A DNA stretch of 64,000 nt from Rhodococcus wratislaviensis (GTDB taxonomy: Bacteria; Actinomycetota; Actinomycetes; Mycobacteriales; Mycobacteriaceae). The stretch is from assembly GCF_900455735.1 (NCBI RefSeq), contig NZ_UAUI01000011.1:897376-961375 (forward strand), read 5' to 3'. Made by a program: the position numbers and the translations under genes. This document shows positions 20,485 through 31,156 of this stretch, piece by piece. The notes below the pieces were generated by a model. It was given only the letters and a program-made list of their open reading frames with translations. It made no database searches and was not told where the DNA came from. Positions within the stretch are counted from its first letter, which is position 1. Every line of letters starts with the position of its first letter.

Positions 20485-21049
20485 TCCCCGCAATCGGGTG
20501 ACCTCGACCAAGATCGTGATCGCCGGCGGGTTCGGCGTCGGCAAGACCACGCTGGTGGGGGCTGTCTCCGAGATCGTCCCGCTGCGCACCGAGGCGCTCG
20601 TGACCAACGCCAGCGACGGCGTCGACAACCTGGCTGCGACACCGCAGAAGGGCACGACCACCGTCGCCATGGACTTCGGTCGCATCAGCCTGGCCGACGA
20701 CCTGGTGCTGTACCTGTTCGGTACCCCCGGTCAGCACAGGTTCTGGTTCATGTGGGACGACCTGATCCGCGGTGCGATCGGCGCGATCGTCCTGATCGAC
20801 ACCCGCCGGTTGGACGAGAGTTTCGCGGCCGTCGACTTCTTCGAGGCCCGGCAACTGCCGTTCCTCGTCGCGATCAACGAATTCGACGACGCCCCGCGCT
20901 ACCCCATCGAGGACATCCGCGCGGCCCTCGCGATCTCCGAGGACGTGCCGATCATCCCGATCGACGCGCGTGACCGGGAATCGGCGAAACGCGCCCTGGT
21001 CGCGATCACCGAATACGCACTGACCAAGCTCCACACGGCCGCGTACTGA
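20465..21049 (+). CDS. cvnD: Conservon small GTPase CvnD
   Basis: This 194-residue Ras-like/ATP-GTP-binding protein has P-loop 'GGFGVGKTTLVGAVSE', switch/G3 'YLFGTPGQHRFWFMWDDL', and likely G4 'AINEFDDAP' (replacing NKxD). This matches the conservon GTPase family. GTG 20465 is chosen because the frame upstream lies inside cvnC and the family begins shortly before 'TSTKIVIAGGFG'. Activity is probably set by the roadblock partner CvnB. Confidence 0.93.
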   Translation: MDFAKSDPRNRVTSTKIVIAGGFGVGKTTLVGAVSEIVPLRTEALVTNASDGVDNLAATPQKGTTTVAMDFGRISLADDLVLYLFGTPGQHRFWFMWDDLIRGAIGAIVLIDTRRLDESFAAVDFFEARQLPFLVAINEFDDAPRYPIEDIRAALAISEDVPIIPIDARDRESAKRALVAITEYALTKLHTAAY

Positions 21050-21059
21050 GGATTCGAAC

Positions 21060-21902
21060 ATGTCGGACGAGTTGCAGCACTTCTCCATGGGCACGTGGAT
21101 CGTCGCCCTCGCCGCGGTCACGTCGTTCATCGGCGTGTTCGTCGGTATCGCCAGCGCCCGCAAGGCGGTGACCGCGCCGAACCCGAGGCAGCGGTACCTC
21201 TGGCTGGCCTGGGGCGCGTTGTCCATCGGCGGCATCGGCGCCTGGCTGCCGCACTACATCGCGATGGTCGGGTTCGAGGTCTACGGCAGCGTGGTGCGCT
21301 ACGACGTCCTGTGGATCGCAGTCTCGTTCGTGGTGCCCGTGGCGGCCGCCGCGGTGGCGTTGCTGATCATCAGCCCGCCGCCGACGAAACACCGGCTGCC
21401 GAGCGCGTCGGTGGAGATCGGCCGCCTCGCCGGCGGTGCGGTGCTCCTCGGCGTCGGCTTCACCGGAATGGACCTCGCCATCGTCTCGTCCCTCGAGATC
21501 CAGGGTTCGGTGGACACCGACATCCTGCTGACGGTGGCGTCGGCTGTGATCGGCCTGGTCGTCGGCGCCGGAATCATGTGGTCGATCTCCGCCCTCGAGT
21601 CCCGCACGCTGCGACTCGTGGCGTCGGTGGTCGTGGCGGCCGGACTGGTGGCCATGCACTACACCGGCGTGTTCGGGCTGAGCGTCACCGTCGACCCCGC
21701 CGTGGCGCGCCCGGACGGGCTCGAGGTGTTCTCGATCCTGTTCCCCGTCTTCGTGCTGGGCATGCTCGTGGTCACGATCCCGATCACCGCCCTGCTGATG
21801 GCGCCCGACCGCGTGGCCGCCGAGCTGGAACTCGAGGCCGACATGCTCGCCGCCGAATCCCTCGCCGCCGAAACCCAGGGCAGGGAGCTCGAACTCCAGT
21901 AG
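21060..21902 (+). CDS. MHYT-domain integral membrane sensor
   Basis: This 280-residue protein has about seven hydrophobic segments and an MHYT sensor layout. The motif is degenerate in the first repeats ('LPHYIAMVGF', 'GVGFTGMDLAIV') and intact in the third ('VAMHYTGVFGL'). MHYT domains are proposed to sense O2, CO or NO through bound copper. No output domain is attached; the C-terminus is a short acidic helix ('AELELEADMLAAESLAAE'). It starts 10 nt after cvnD, so it may feed the conservon as an input module. Confidence 0.85.
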   Translation: MSDELQHFSMGTWIVALAAVTSFIGVFVGIASARKAVTAPNPRQRYLWLAWGALSIGGIGAWLPHYIAMVGFEVYGSVVRYDVLWIAVSFVVPVAAAAVALLIISPPPTKHRLPSASVEIGRLAGGAVLLGVGFTGMDLAIVSSLEIQGSVDTDILLTVASAVIGLVVGAGIMWSISALESRTLRLVASVVVAAGLVAMHYTGVFGLSVTVDPAVARPDGLEVFSILFPVFVLGMLVVTIPITALLMAPDRVAAELELEADMLAAESLAAETQGRELELQ

Positions 21903-22053
21903 ATCGGACGGCTCCTGCGGCAACGATTCATGAGCGCACCCGAGTCCTTCACCCTCACAGCTGACCTGCACCTATAGACTCGGGTGGTTGCGCGACGTCG
22001 TGCAGGACCGCGAGTCCGCGAGGAGACGTCAAGCCGAGTAGAAGAAGGAGCTC

Positions 22054-24575
<2,522 letters not shown>

Positions 24576-24576
<1 letters not shown>

Positions 24577-25955
24577 TGAGCACTCCCAACCAGCCAGGCA
24601 GTGACCGGCAGAACCCGGGTTCCGCCAATCAGGCGAAATCCGAGCAGCAGGCCTCCCGCACTCCCGAGAACGGGTCGGCGCGACCGAACCCGCAGCCGGG
24701 TTCCGCGCCGCAGGGGCCGCAGGCGTCCGCCGGTCGTGGTCCCGCTCAGGCGGGGCCGGCTGCCCGGCCGGGCGGTGCTCCCGACGCGAGACCGGATCGG
24801 CAGGCTCCGGCCGATCCGGCCCGGTCGCCGTCGACGCCCCAGCATCAGGGTCCGCGCACGCAGACCCCGCAGGGGCGGTCCGTGCCGCCGCAGCAGGGTC
24901 ACGCTCCGAATCAGCAGGCTCCCGGGCATCAGGGCCCGCCTCAGCAGGCGCCCGGCAACCGGGCTCCCGCGGGCGGTGCTCCCACCGAGTCCATCCGGGG
25001 AAATCAGGCTCCGCCGTGGCAGCGGGGAATGCAGCGTGAGCCGCAGACCAACCTGAAGCGTCCCGTGCAGGGCGGGGCCGGTGCCAAGCAGGCTCCGCGC
25101 CCGGAGGGCCAGCCGAGCGCGGCCAACGGCTCGGGTGCCGCGGCAGCGAAGGCTCCTGGAAGCCAGGACGTCCAGAAGCCGCAGACCGCTCCGACGCAGA
25201 AGACGCAGGCGCCGGGTCAGCGACCCCAGGGCGCGCAGAACTCGGGTGCTCCCACCCAGGCGGTGCCCACACAGAAGGCGCCCGCGCAGAACCCGTCGTC
25301 GCCGGCGAAGGGTCAGCCCGCACCCAAGCAGGGGTCCGATCGCACACCGTCCTCGACTGCGGCCACGGCAGCGGTCGGCGCGGTGTCCGGTGCAGCCGCG
25401 GCCGGTGCCGTGGGTCAGCGGGAGGCCGCGAAGGCGAAGGCGTCCGCGATCGACGGACCCACCCGGCACATCAACCGGGACGTGCTCCCCAAGGACATGC
25501 CGGACCTGTCCGAGGCCAAGCACCCCTTGCCCGGGGCGGCAACGGCCACGGGCCAGCAGCCGAAGATCGCCGTGGCTCCGCAGCGGGTCGAGGAGGGTGA
25601 GGCTCTCCGGGCGACGGTGCAGGTCCGCAAGATCGATCCGTGGTCGACGCTGAAGATCTCGTCCGTCATCTCGGTGTCGCTGTTCTTCGTGTGGATGGTG
25701 GCCGTCGGTCTGCTGTACGTCGTCCTGGACGGGATGGGCGTGTGGGACCGGCTGAACAACGCATTCACCGATATCGTCGCCGAGTCGAGCTCTGACGGGC
25801 TCGTGACGGCCGGGCAGGTCTTCGGATACGCCGCCGTCATCGGTCTCGCGAACATGGTGTTGTTCACCGCACTGGCGACGATCGGCGCGTTCATCTACAA
25901 CCTGTGTTCCGACCTCGTCGGGGGCGTCGAAGTGACGCTCGCCGACCGGGACTGA
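24576..25955 (+). CDS. DUF3566 transmembrane protein with long disordered N-terminus
   Basis: This 459-residue protein follows gyrA, as in mycobacteria. Residues 1 to about 340 are a Pro/Gln/Ala/Gly-rich low-complexity region. The C-terminal 120 residues form the DUF3566 domain ('[17 protein letters not shown]', TM '[19 protein letters not shown]', TM '[20 protein letters not shown]'). It is an inner-membrane protein with a cytoplasmic tail; function is unknown. The GTG overlaps the gyrA stop by 1 nt. Confidence 0.88.
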
Positions 25956-25998
25956 ACGTGGAAAACGACGGGGGCTGAGCTGGGAAAAGAGCGTCTCG

Positions 25999-26039
25999 CC
26001 GGACCGGTTTTGGTAGTTGCCGGTCCGGTGGGGTAATCT
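25999..26039 (+). promoter_or_regulatory. Hairpin plus candidate tRNA-Ile promoter
   Basis: CCGGACCGG (25999-26007) and CCGGTCCGG (26020-26028) form a 9-bp stem that could end the gyrA operon. Overlapping it is a possible promoter TTGGTA (26010-26015), 18-bp spacer, TAATCT (26034-26039), placed about 47 nt before tRNA-Ile. Confidence 0.5.
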
Positions 26040-26086
26040 TCCGACTCGGTTCAGGGAACTGCGCGAGATGAGTTTCCAGACTTCAG

Positions 26087-26160
26087 GGGCCTATAGCTCA
26101 GGCGGTTAGAGCGCTTCGCTGATAACGAAGAGGTCGGAGGTTCAAGTCCTCCTAGGCCCA
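26087..26160 (+). tRNA. tRNA-Ile (GAT)
   Basis: A 74-nt cloverleaf: acceptor GGGCCTA pairs with TAGGCCC, D arm has AGCTCAGGCGGTTAGAGC, anticodon loop CTGATAA gives GAT, and T arm GGAGGTTCAAGTCCTCC is intact. It forms the conserved pair with tRNA-Ala downstream. CCA is not encoded. Confidence 0.97.
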
Positions 26161-26188
26161 CTCCTGGTGCCGGTGAAAGGTCATTCGC

Positions 26189-26290
26189 ATGAAGGTCCTC
26201 CTGTTCGTGGGAGCCGGAGTGCTGGTGGCAATCGGACTGACCAAGTTGCTTCGCGGCAACGAGGTGTGGCACGAGGTAACGGGGCCTTAG
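26189..26290 (+). CDS. DLW-39-like small membrane-anchored protein
   Basis: A 33-codon ORF between tRNA-Ile and tRNA-Ala encodes a hydrophobic helix (MKVLLFVGAGVLVAIGLTKL) followed by a short tail with 'NEVWHEVTGP'. Size, location and the acidic-hydrophobic-Trp tail resemble the actinobacterial DLW-39 small-protein family (typically ...DLWxEATD...). The ATG has GAAAGG upstream. The last 10 nt, including the TAG, lie within the first 10 nt of tRNA-Ala, so the stop codon is part of the tRNA acceptor/D region. It is easily missed by gene finders. Confidence 0.7.
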   Translation: MKVLLFVGAGVLVAIGLTKLLRGNEVWHEVTGP

Positions 26291-26353
26291 CTCAGTTGGT
26301 AGAGCGCTGCCTTTGCAAGGCAGATGTCAGGAGTTCGAATCTCCTAGGCTCCA
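26281..26353 (+). tRNA. tRNA-Ala (TGC)
   Basis: A 73-nt cloverleaf: acceptor GGGGCCT pairs with AGGCTCC (one G-U), D arm TTAGCTCAGTTGGTAGAGC, anticodon loop TTTGCAA gives TGC, and T arm AGGAGTTCGAATCTCCT. It overlaps the 3' end of the small ORF upstream by 10 nt. CCA is not encoded. Confidence 0.97.
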
Positions 26354-26370
26354 CAAGTACGAATACAGAA

Positions 26371-26408
26371 CAGTGTGCCCCGGATTCGGAAGAGTCCGGG
26401 GCACACTG
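26371..26408 (+). terminator. Hairpin after tRNA-Ala
   Basis: CAGTGTGCCCCGGA (26371-26384) pairs with TCCGGGGCACACTG (26395-26408): perfect 14-bp stem, 10-nt loop, no U-tract. It lies 17 nt past the tRNA and just before the iron-regulated gene. Confidence 0.75.
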
Positions 26409-26428
26409 CTGTGCGAGGCTGGAACGGG

Positions 26429-26447
26429 TGAGGTTACCCTTACTTCA
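26429..26447 (+). promoter_or_regulatory. Probable IdeR/DtxR iron box
   Basis: TGAGGTTACCCTTACTTCA matches the iron-box consensus TTAGGTTAGGCTAACCTAA at 13 of 19 positions and overlaps the start codon of the siderophore-interacting protein gene. Iron-dependent repression by IdeR is inferred from site and gene function. Confidence 0.55.
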
Positions 26448-27280
26448 TGACCGCACTCGATCCCGGAGCCCGTGAACGCCTCGACCCGCGCAGCCGCGTC
26501 GCATCCCACCACCGGACCGGCGAGGGAACCGCACGAATCGGCTACCCGATCGGAGTCCGCACGGTCACGGTCCGTGCACGCGAGTACGTCACACCCCGCA
26601 TGCTGCGTCTGACGATCGGGGGCCCCGGCCTCGACGGGTTCCACACCTATCAGGCCGACGATCACGTCAAGATCGTGTTCCCCGATCCGGACGGGACCCG
26701 CCGCGTTCCGGTGGTGAACGACGCGATGATGCTCGACTGGCCGCGACCGCTCCCGACCACGCGGAAATACACCGTCCGCCGCTACGACGCCGACACCCGC
26801 GAACTCGACCTGGACTTCGTGCTGCACGACGGCGGTCTCGCATCGTCCTGGGCGACGACGGTCGCGATCGGCGACGACGTGACCATCGCCGGACCGCCCG
26901 GTGCGAAGGCATTCGCCCACAATTTCGACCACTACGTCTTCGCGGTCGATTCCACTGCGCTTCCGGCGGTCGCGCGGTGGCTCGACGAGTCCCCCGCGGA
27001 CGTCTCGGCGCACGTCGTCATCGAGACCGACGACGACGTCGGGCACGGCTACCCGCTGGCCGTGCGCGAGAACCTGGACGTCACGTGGCTCGTCCGCGAC
27101 GGCAGCGAGTCCGCCCTGGCGTCGACGGTGCAGTCGCTCGCGCTGCCCGAAGGCCGCTCGTTCCTGTTCGCGGCAGGAGAGGCGAATGACATCAAGCCTC
27201 TGCGCGCGTGGAGCCGGGACCGGATGGATTCGCTGTTCACCGGATACTGGAAACGCGGAGTCGCGGGGCTGGACGACTGA
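26447..27280 (+). CDS. Siderophore-interacting protein (ferric-siderophore reductase, SIP/ViuB type)
   Basis: This 277-residue cytoplasmic flavoprotein is predicted to release iron from imported siderophores by reduction. The FAD-binding motif is 'TRKYTVRRYDADTRELDLDF', followed by 'DDVTIAGPPG' and the C-terminal SIP signature with 'FLFAAGEANDIKPLRAW' and 'YWKRGVAG'. It is the ViuB/YqjH family by length and motifs. The start ATG at 26447 lies within a probable iron box, so low iron should raise expression. The ORF stands alone with a secreted chorismate mutase 20 nt downstream. Confidence 0.9.
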   Translation: MTALDPGARERLDPRSRVASHHRTGEGTARIGYPIGVRTVTVRAREYVTPRMLRLTIGGPGLDGFHTYQADDHVKIVFPDPDGTRRVPVVNDAMMLDWPRPLPTTRKYTVRRYDADTRELDLDFVLHDGGLASSWATTVAIGDDVTIAGPPGAKAFAHNFDHYVFAVDSTALPAVARWLDESPADVSAHVVIETDDDVGHGYPLAVRENLDVTWLVRDGSESALASTVQSLALPEGRSFLFAAGEANDIKPLRAWSRDRMDSLFTGYWKRGVAGLDD

Positions 27281-27299
27281 CCGGCCCTACACTCGCACC

Positions 27300-27890
27300 A
27301 TGACCACGGTCCGGCCCGCACTCGCCCGCCGCGTGGCCGCCGCCGCGGTGATGCTCGGAATGCTGATCGCCGGCGGTGCCGCGCCCGCGAGTGCGCAGAC
27401 CCGTCCACTCCAACCGATCGCCCTGGCGGTCTCCCTGCGCCTCGCGACGGCGGACGCGGTGGCGGCGGCCAAGTGGGGCACGCCGTCACCGATCGACGAT
27501 CCCGCGCGCGAGGCGCAGGTTCTGGGTGCGGTCGCGGCGCAGGCGGCCGACGAGGGCCTGAGCGCGGTGCGGGTGCAGCAGATCTTCCGGGATCAGATCG
27601 AGGCCAACAAAGAGGTGCAGCGCGCCCTCTTCGGCTGGTGGAGTGTCGCACCCGGCTCCGCGCCGACCGTCCGGCCGGACCTGACGCAGGTCCGTCCGGT
27701 GATCGACCGCCAGAACACGGACATCCTGCTGCAGCTGCGCGAGCAGGAGGCCGTGCTCGCCGGCCCGGATTGCGTGCCCGCACTCGTCGACGCCGCGGTC
27801 GCGGTGGCGGCCGAACAGCGTCTCGACCCACTGCATCAGGCCACGCTGGCGCGTGCGCTCGTGTCGATCTGCGGGCCGGTCCGCGACTGA
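27300..27890 (+). CDS. Secreted chorismate mutase, AroQ-gamma class
   Basis: This 196-residue protein has a signal peptide (Arg-rich start, 'AAAVMLGMLIAGGAAPASA', cleavage likely after ASA). The mature part resembles the exported *MtCM-type chorismate mutase: 'LATADAVAAAKWGT', 'EGLSAVRVQQIFRDQIEANK', and a C-terminal Cys pair (in 'AGPDCVPALV' and 'LVSICGPV') that forms a disulfide in the family. It converts chorismate to prephenate outside the cytoplasm; the physiological reason is unclear. Confidence 0.85.
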   Translation: MTTVRPALARRVAAAAVMLGMLIAGGAAPASAQTRPLQPIALAVSLRLATADAVAAAKWGTPSPIDDPAREAQVLGAVAAQAADEGLSAVRVQQIFRDQIEANKEVQRALFGWWSVAPGSAPTVRPDLTQVRPVIDRQNTDILLQLREQEAVLAGPDCVPALVDAAVAVAAEQRLDPLHQATLARALVSICGPVRD

Positions 27891-27900
27891 CTGGCCGTTT

Positions 27901-27923
27901 CGACATGGTCCGACAAGATGTCG
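27901..27923. promoter_or_regulatory. Inverted repeat upstream of GlxA-type regulator
   Basis: CGACAT (27901-27906) and ATGTCG (27918-27923) form a 6-bp inverted repeat with an 11-bp gap, starting 40 nt before the regulator ATG. A third CGACA lies inside. It is a candidate autoregulatory operator; no footprint knowledge supports it. Confidence 0.35.
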
Positions 27924-27940
27924 CCAACTAGACTGGGGGC

Positions 27941-28912
27941 ATGATCTCCAAGGTCGCGACGCTCCTCCTCGATCGTGTCTCGATGTTCGAGTTCGGGGTG
28001 GTCTGTGAAGTGTTCGGAATCGACCGCACCGAACACGGGGTTCCGCCGTTCGACTTCCGCATCTGCGGGATCCGTCCCGACGAACCGCTCGCGTCGATCA
28101 CGCCGGGGCTGACGCTGTCTGCCGACTATGGGCTGGATTCCCTGCGCGACGCCGATCTCGTCGTGGTCCCGCCGCCGGGGGCGCAGTCCGACTTCCCGGT
28201 GGAGGCGCTCGACGCGGTGCGCGCCGCGGCGGGTGCCGGCGCCATCGTCCTCAGCCTGTGCTCGGGTGTCTTCCTGCTCGGCGAGGCCGGACTGCTGGAC
28301 GGGCGCAAATGCACCACCCACTGGGAGTACGTCGACGAACTGGCCACCCGGTTCCCGACGGCGACCGTCGACCCCGACGTCCTGTTCGTCGACGAGGGCA
28401 ACCTCGTCACCAGTGCGGGTACCGCGGCAGGCATCGACGCGTGCCTGCACGTGGTCCGCCGCGAGCTCGGTTCCACCGTCGCCAACACGATCGCCCGCAG
28501 GATGGTCGTTCCGCCGCAACGCGACGGGGGACAGCGCCAGTTCATCGAGCAGCCGGTGGTCGCGTGCACGTCGGACAGCCTCAGCGAGACGATGGCGTGG
28601 ATGAGCGAAAATCTCGAGTTGCCACACACGGTCGACGAGCTCGCGACCCGCTCGTCCATGTCGACGCGCACGTTCGCCCGCAAATTCGCGGCCGAGACGG
28701 GCACCACCCCCGTCAAGTGGCTGACGACACAGCGGGTCCTCTACGCGCAGCAGCTACTCGAGGGCACCGACCTCGGTCTCGAGGCGATCTCGAGACGCAG
28801 CGGTTTCGGGTCCGGTGCCCTGCTGCGGCACCACTTCAACCGGGTGGTCGGCGTCGCGCCCGCCGACTATCGACGCCGGTTCGGCTGCAACACGGCCGAA
28901 CTCACGCAATGA
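27941..28912 (+). CDS. GlxA-family AraC-type regulator with DJ-1/PfpI domain
   Basis: This 323-residue protein has an N-terminal DJ-1/PfpI-like domain (about 1-190) with the Cys nucleophile-elbow motif 'IVLSLCSGVFLLGEAGLL', then an AraC HTH domain (about 215-315; 'HTVDELATRSSMSTRTFARK', 'GLEAISRRSGFGSGALLRHH'). Such proteins act as cytoplasmic transcription factors with an amidase-like ligand domain; the ligand is unknown. Its stop overlaps by 11 nt with the convergent secreted-protein gene. Confidence 0.9.
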   Translation: MISKVATLLLDRVSMFEFGVVCEVFGIDRTEHGVPPFDFRICGIRPDEPLASITPGLTLSADYGLDSLRDADLVVVPPPGAQSDFPVEALDAVRAAAGAGAIVLSLCSGVFLLGEAGLLDGRKCTTHWEYVDELATRFPTATVDPDVLFVDEGNLVTSAGTAAGIDACLHVVRRELGSTVANTIARRMVVPPQRDGGQRQFIEQPVVACTSDSLSETMAWMSENLELPHTVDELATRSSMSTRTFARKFAAETGTTPVKWLTTQRVLYAQQLLEGTDLGLEAISRRSGFGSGALLRHHFNRVVGVAPADYRRRFGCNTAELTQ

Positions 28913-29366
28913 ACGTGCCGATGGCCGGGTTCGCCTGGCAGATCGGGCTGCTTCCGAAGTTGATCGATCCGAACGCCGTCGCCACCACGTTCCCGACGCC
29001 GGTGTTCACCGTCGCGGACAGGAAGGGGTAGACGCCGCCGAGGTTCACGATCCCCGAACGTCCGCTGTCGGTGTTGACCCAGGCCACGGTGACCTGCGCG
29101 GCTGCCGGGATCGGTGGCGCGGCGGGGCGTGACTCGAAGCGGATGTCGCCGTCGGCGATGGGCGGTGACGCCTCCGGCCCGGACTGTCCGGTGAGCGCCG
29201 TCAACGACATCAGGCTGCCCTGGTTCGGACAGCCGATGGTCAGGGCCGGCCCGCCGAACGGGTGGGGTGGGTCGGCGCCGGCGGGGCCGGCCGTCAGCAC
29301 AGCCGCGGCGGCGGCGATCGGAAAGGTGACGGCGGCGATGCGATGGACGATACGTCTGGCGGTCAT
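28902..29366 (-). CDS. Small exported protein of unknown function
   Basis: This 154-residue protein has a clear signal peptide (MTARRIVHRIAAV..., cleavage probably after 'AGPAGA'). The mature part is rich in Gly/Pro/Ala and beta-type residues, with two Cys ('TIGCPNQGS' and 'SPICQANPAIG') that could form a disulfide. I do not recognise a family. ATG 29366 follows GAGGAG; the longer open frame lacks a secretion signal. It is tail-to-tail with the GlxA regulator (11-nt overlap). Confidence 0.75.
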   Translation of the reverse strand: MTARRIVHRIAAVTFPIAAAAAVLTAGPAGADPPHPFGGPALTIGCPNQGSLMSLTALTGQSGPEASPPIADGDIRFESRPAAPPIPAAAQVTVAWVNTDSGRSGIVNLGGVYPFLSATVNTGVGNVVATAFGSINFGSSPICQANPAIGTFIA

Positions 29367-29482
29367 GTCTGCTCCTCGGAACGGATCCTCGCGCTGGTGC
29401 GCATCTGCCTGCGGGATACCCCTGGTACAAGCCGTGAAACGAAGACAGGACACCAGGACGGTTGTCCACCTAGGATTCGCAG

Positions 29483-31156
29483 ATGCCGGAGACAGCGCCT
29501 TCCGTTCCCTCCCGACTGCGGGACGGGTCCGTGCGCTACGCACGGTCGCTCCACCCCGTCGGCCTCGCGTTCGCGTTGCTGTTCTTCGTGTGGTCGATGA
29601 CGCCGTCGCTGCTGCCCCGGCCGTGGTATCTGCAGGCGGTGGCGACGGGCATCAGCCTGGCCACCGGTTACGCCGTCGGCTGCTTCGTCGCCTGGGTGGT
29701 GCGTAAGTGCGGGGTCGAACCGCACTACTCACCGAAGGCCCGTCGGATCGGGTGGTGGGTTCTGCTGGGGGCCGCCGTGATCCTCGTTCCCACCTTCCTG
29801 GTGCTGGGGTCGTGGTGGCAGCAGATCGTCCGCGATCTGGTCGGCACCGATCGCGCGAACCGCACCTACTACCTGCTGATCCTTATGATCTCGTTCGCCG
29901 TCGCGGCACTGCTGCTGGCCGCCGGGAGGGGACTCCGCAATGCCGCACGGCGATTGACCGCCGTCGGATTGCGCTACGTACCCGCGCCGGTCGCGAAGAT
30001 CGCGAGCGTCGTCGTACTGGTCGCCGTCCTCTTCTTCGTCGTCAACGGCGCCCTCTACGCGGGCCTGCTCGCCCTCGCCAACGGCAGCCTCGCCGCCGCC
30101 GACCACGACACGGCCGCCGGCGTCACCCAGCCCACCGCGCCGGAACGGTCGGGCTCACCGGACTCGGCGGAACCCTGGGATTCACTGGGCAAGGAGGGGC
30201 GCACCTTCGTCGCCGGTGGTCCGTCGGCGGAAGACATCACCGCCCTCACCGGGCGCCCGGCGCTCACACCGATCCGCGCGTACGCGGGTCGCGACTCCGC
30301 GGACACCGTCGAGGAGGTCGCGCACCACGTGGTGGCCGAACTGAAACGCACCGGCGCCTACGACCGCGCGGTCCTGGCCGTCGCCACGACGACCGGTCGC
30401 GGCTGGGTCAACCAGGACGTCGCGTCCTCGCTCGAGTACCTGAACGACGGCGACACCGCGATCGCGTCGATGCAGTACTCGTTCCTCCCCAGCCCACTCG
30501 CGTTCATCGCCGACCGGGAGACACCGATGGTGGCAGGCAGGGCGCTGTTCGAGGCCGTCTACGCCGAATGGGCTGCGTTGCCGCAGGAGTCGCGGCCGAA
30601 GCTGGTGGTGTTCGGCGAGAGCCTCGGCTCGTACGGGGGACAGGCCGCGTTCGTCGCGGGCCAGGACATGCTGGCCCGCGTCGACGGCGCACTGTGGGTG
30701 GGAACGCCCAACTTCACCGAACAGTGGACCCGGATAACCGAGAACCGCGACCCCGGGTCGTTCCAGCGGGTCCCGGTGATCGAGGACGGCGCCGGAATAC
30801 GCTTCGCCGGAAATCCCGCCGACCTCGAACTCGACGGTCCGTGGGGCGACAGTCGGGTGGTCTACTGGCAGCACGCCGGCGACCCCATCACCTGGTGGTC
30901 GCTCGACCTCCTGCTGAACCGCCCCGACTGGCTACGCGAGCCCCACGGTCCGGACGTGGATCCCGGAATGCGGTGGATCCCGTTCGTGACGTTCTGGCAG
31001 GTCACCCTCGACATGGTGTTCTCGGCGGACGTTCCCCCCGGGCACGGGCACAACTACGGGGAGGACGCCGTCGACATGTGGGCCGCGATCCTGCAGCCGC
31101 CCGGCTGGACGCCGGGCGACACCGAGCGAGCGCGCGCCCTACTGGCCGGGGAGTGA
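29483..31156 (+). CDS. Membrane alpha/beta-hydrolase (PF10081 type)
   Basis: This 557-residue protein has an N-terminal membrane region with about 4-5 TM segments ('GLAFALLFFVWSMTPSLLP', 'VLLGAAVILVPTFLVLG', 'LLILMISFAVAALLLAAG', 'VVVLVAVLFFVVNGALYAG') and a C-terminal alpha/beta-hydrolase with nucleophile Ser in 'LVVFGESLGSYGGQAAF' and a possible His in 'PGHGHNYGED'. It fits the actinobacterial Abhydrolase_9 family. Substrate unknown; the catalytic half probably faces outside. Its last 18 nt overlap the convergent cwsA-like gene. Confidence 0.85.
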   Translation: MPETAPSVPSRLRDGSVRYARSLHPVGLAFALLFFVWSMTPSLLPRPWYLQAVATGISLATGYAVGCFVAWVVRKCGVEPHYSPKARRIGWWVLLGAAVILVPTFLVLGSWWQQIVRDLVGTDRANRTYYLLILMISFAVAALLLAAGRGLRNAARRLTAVGLRYVPAPVAKIASVVVLVAVLFFVVNGALYAGLLALANGSLAAADHDTAAGVTQPTAPERSGSPDSAEPWDSLGKEGRTFVAGGPSAEDITALTGRPALTPIRAYAGRDSADTVEEVAHHVVAELKRTGAYDRAVLAVATTTGRGWVNQDVASSLEYLNDGDTAIASMQYSFLPSPLAFIADRETPMVAGRALFEAVYAEWAALPQESRPKLVVFGESLGSYGGQAAFVAGQDMLARVDGALWVGTPNFTEQWTRITENRDPGSFQRVPVIEDGAGIRFAGNPADLELDGPWGDSRVVYWQHAGDPITWWSLDLLLNRPDWLREPHGPDVDPGMRWIPFVTFWQVTLDMVFSADVPPGHGHNYGEDAVDMWAAILQPPGWTPGDTERARALLAGE

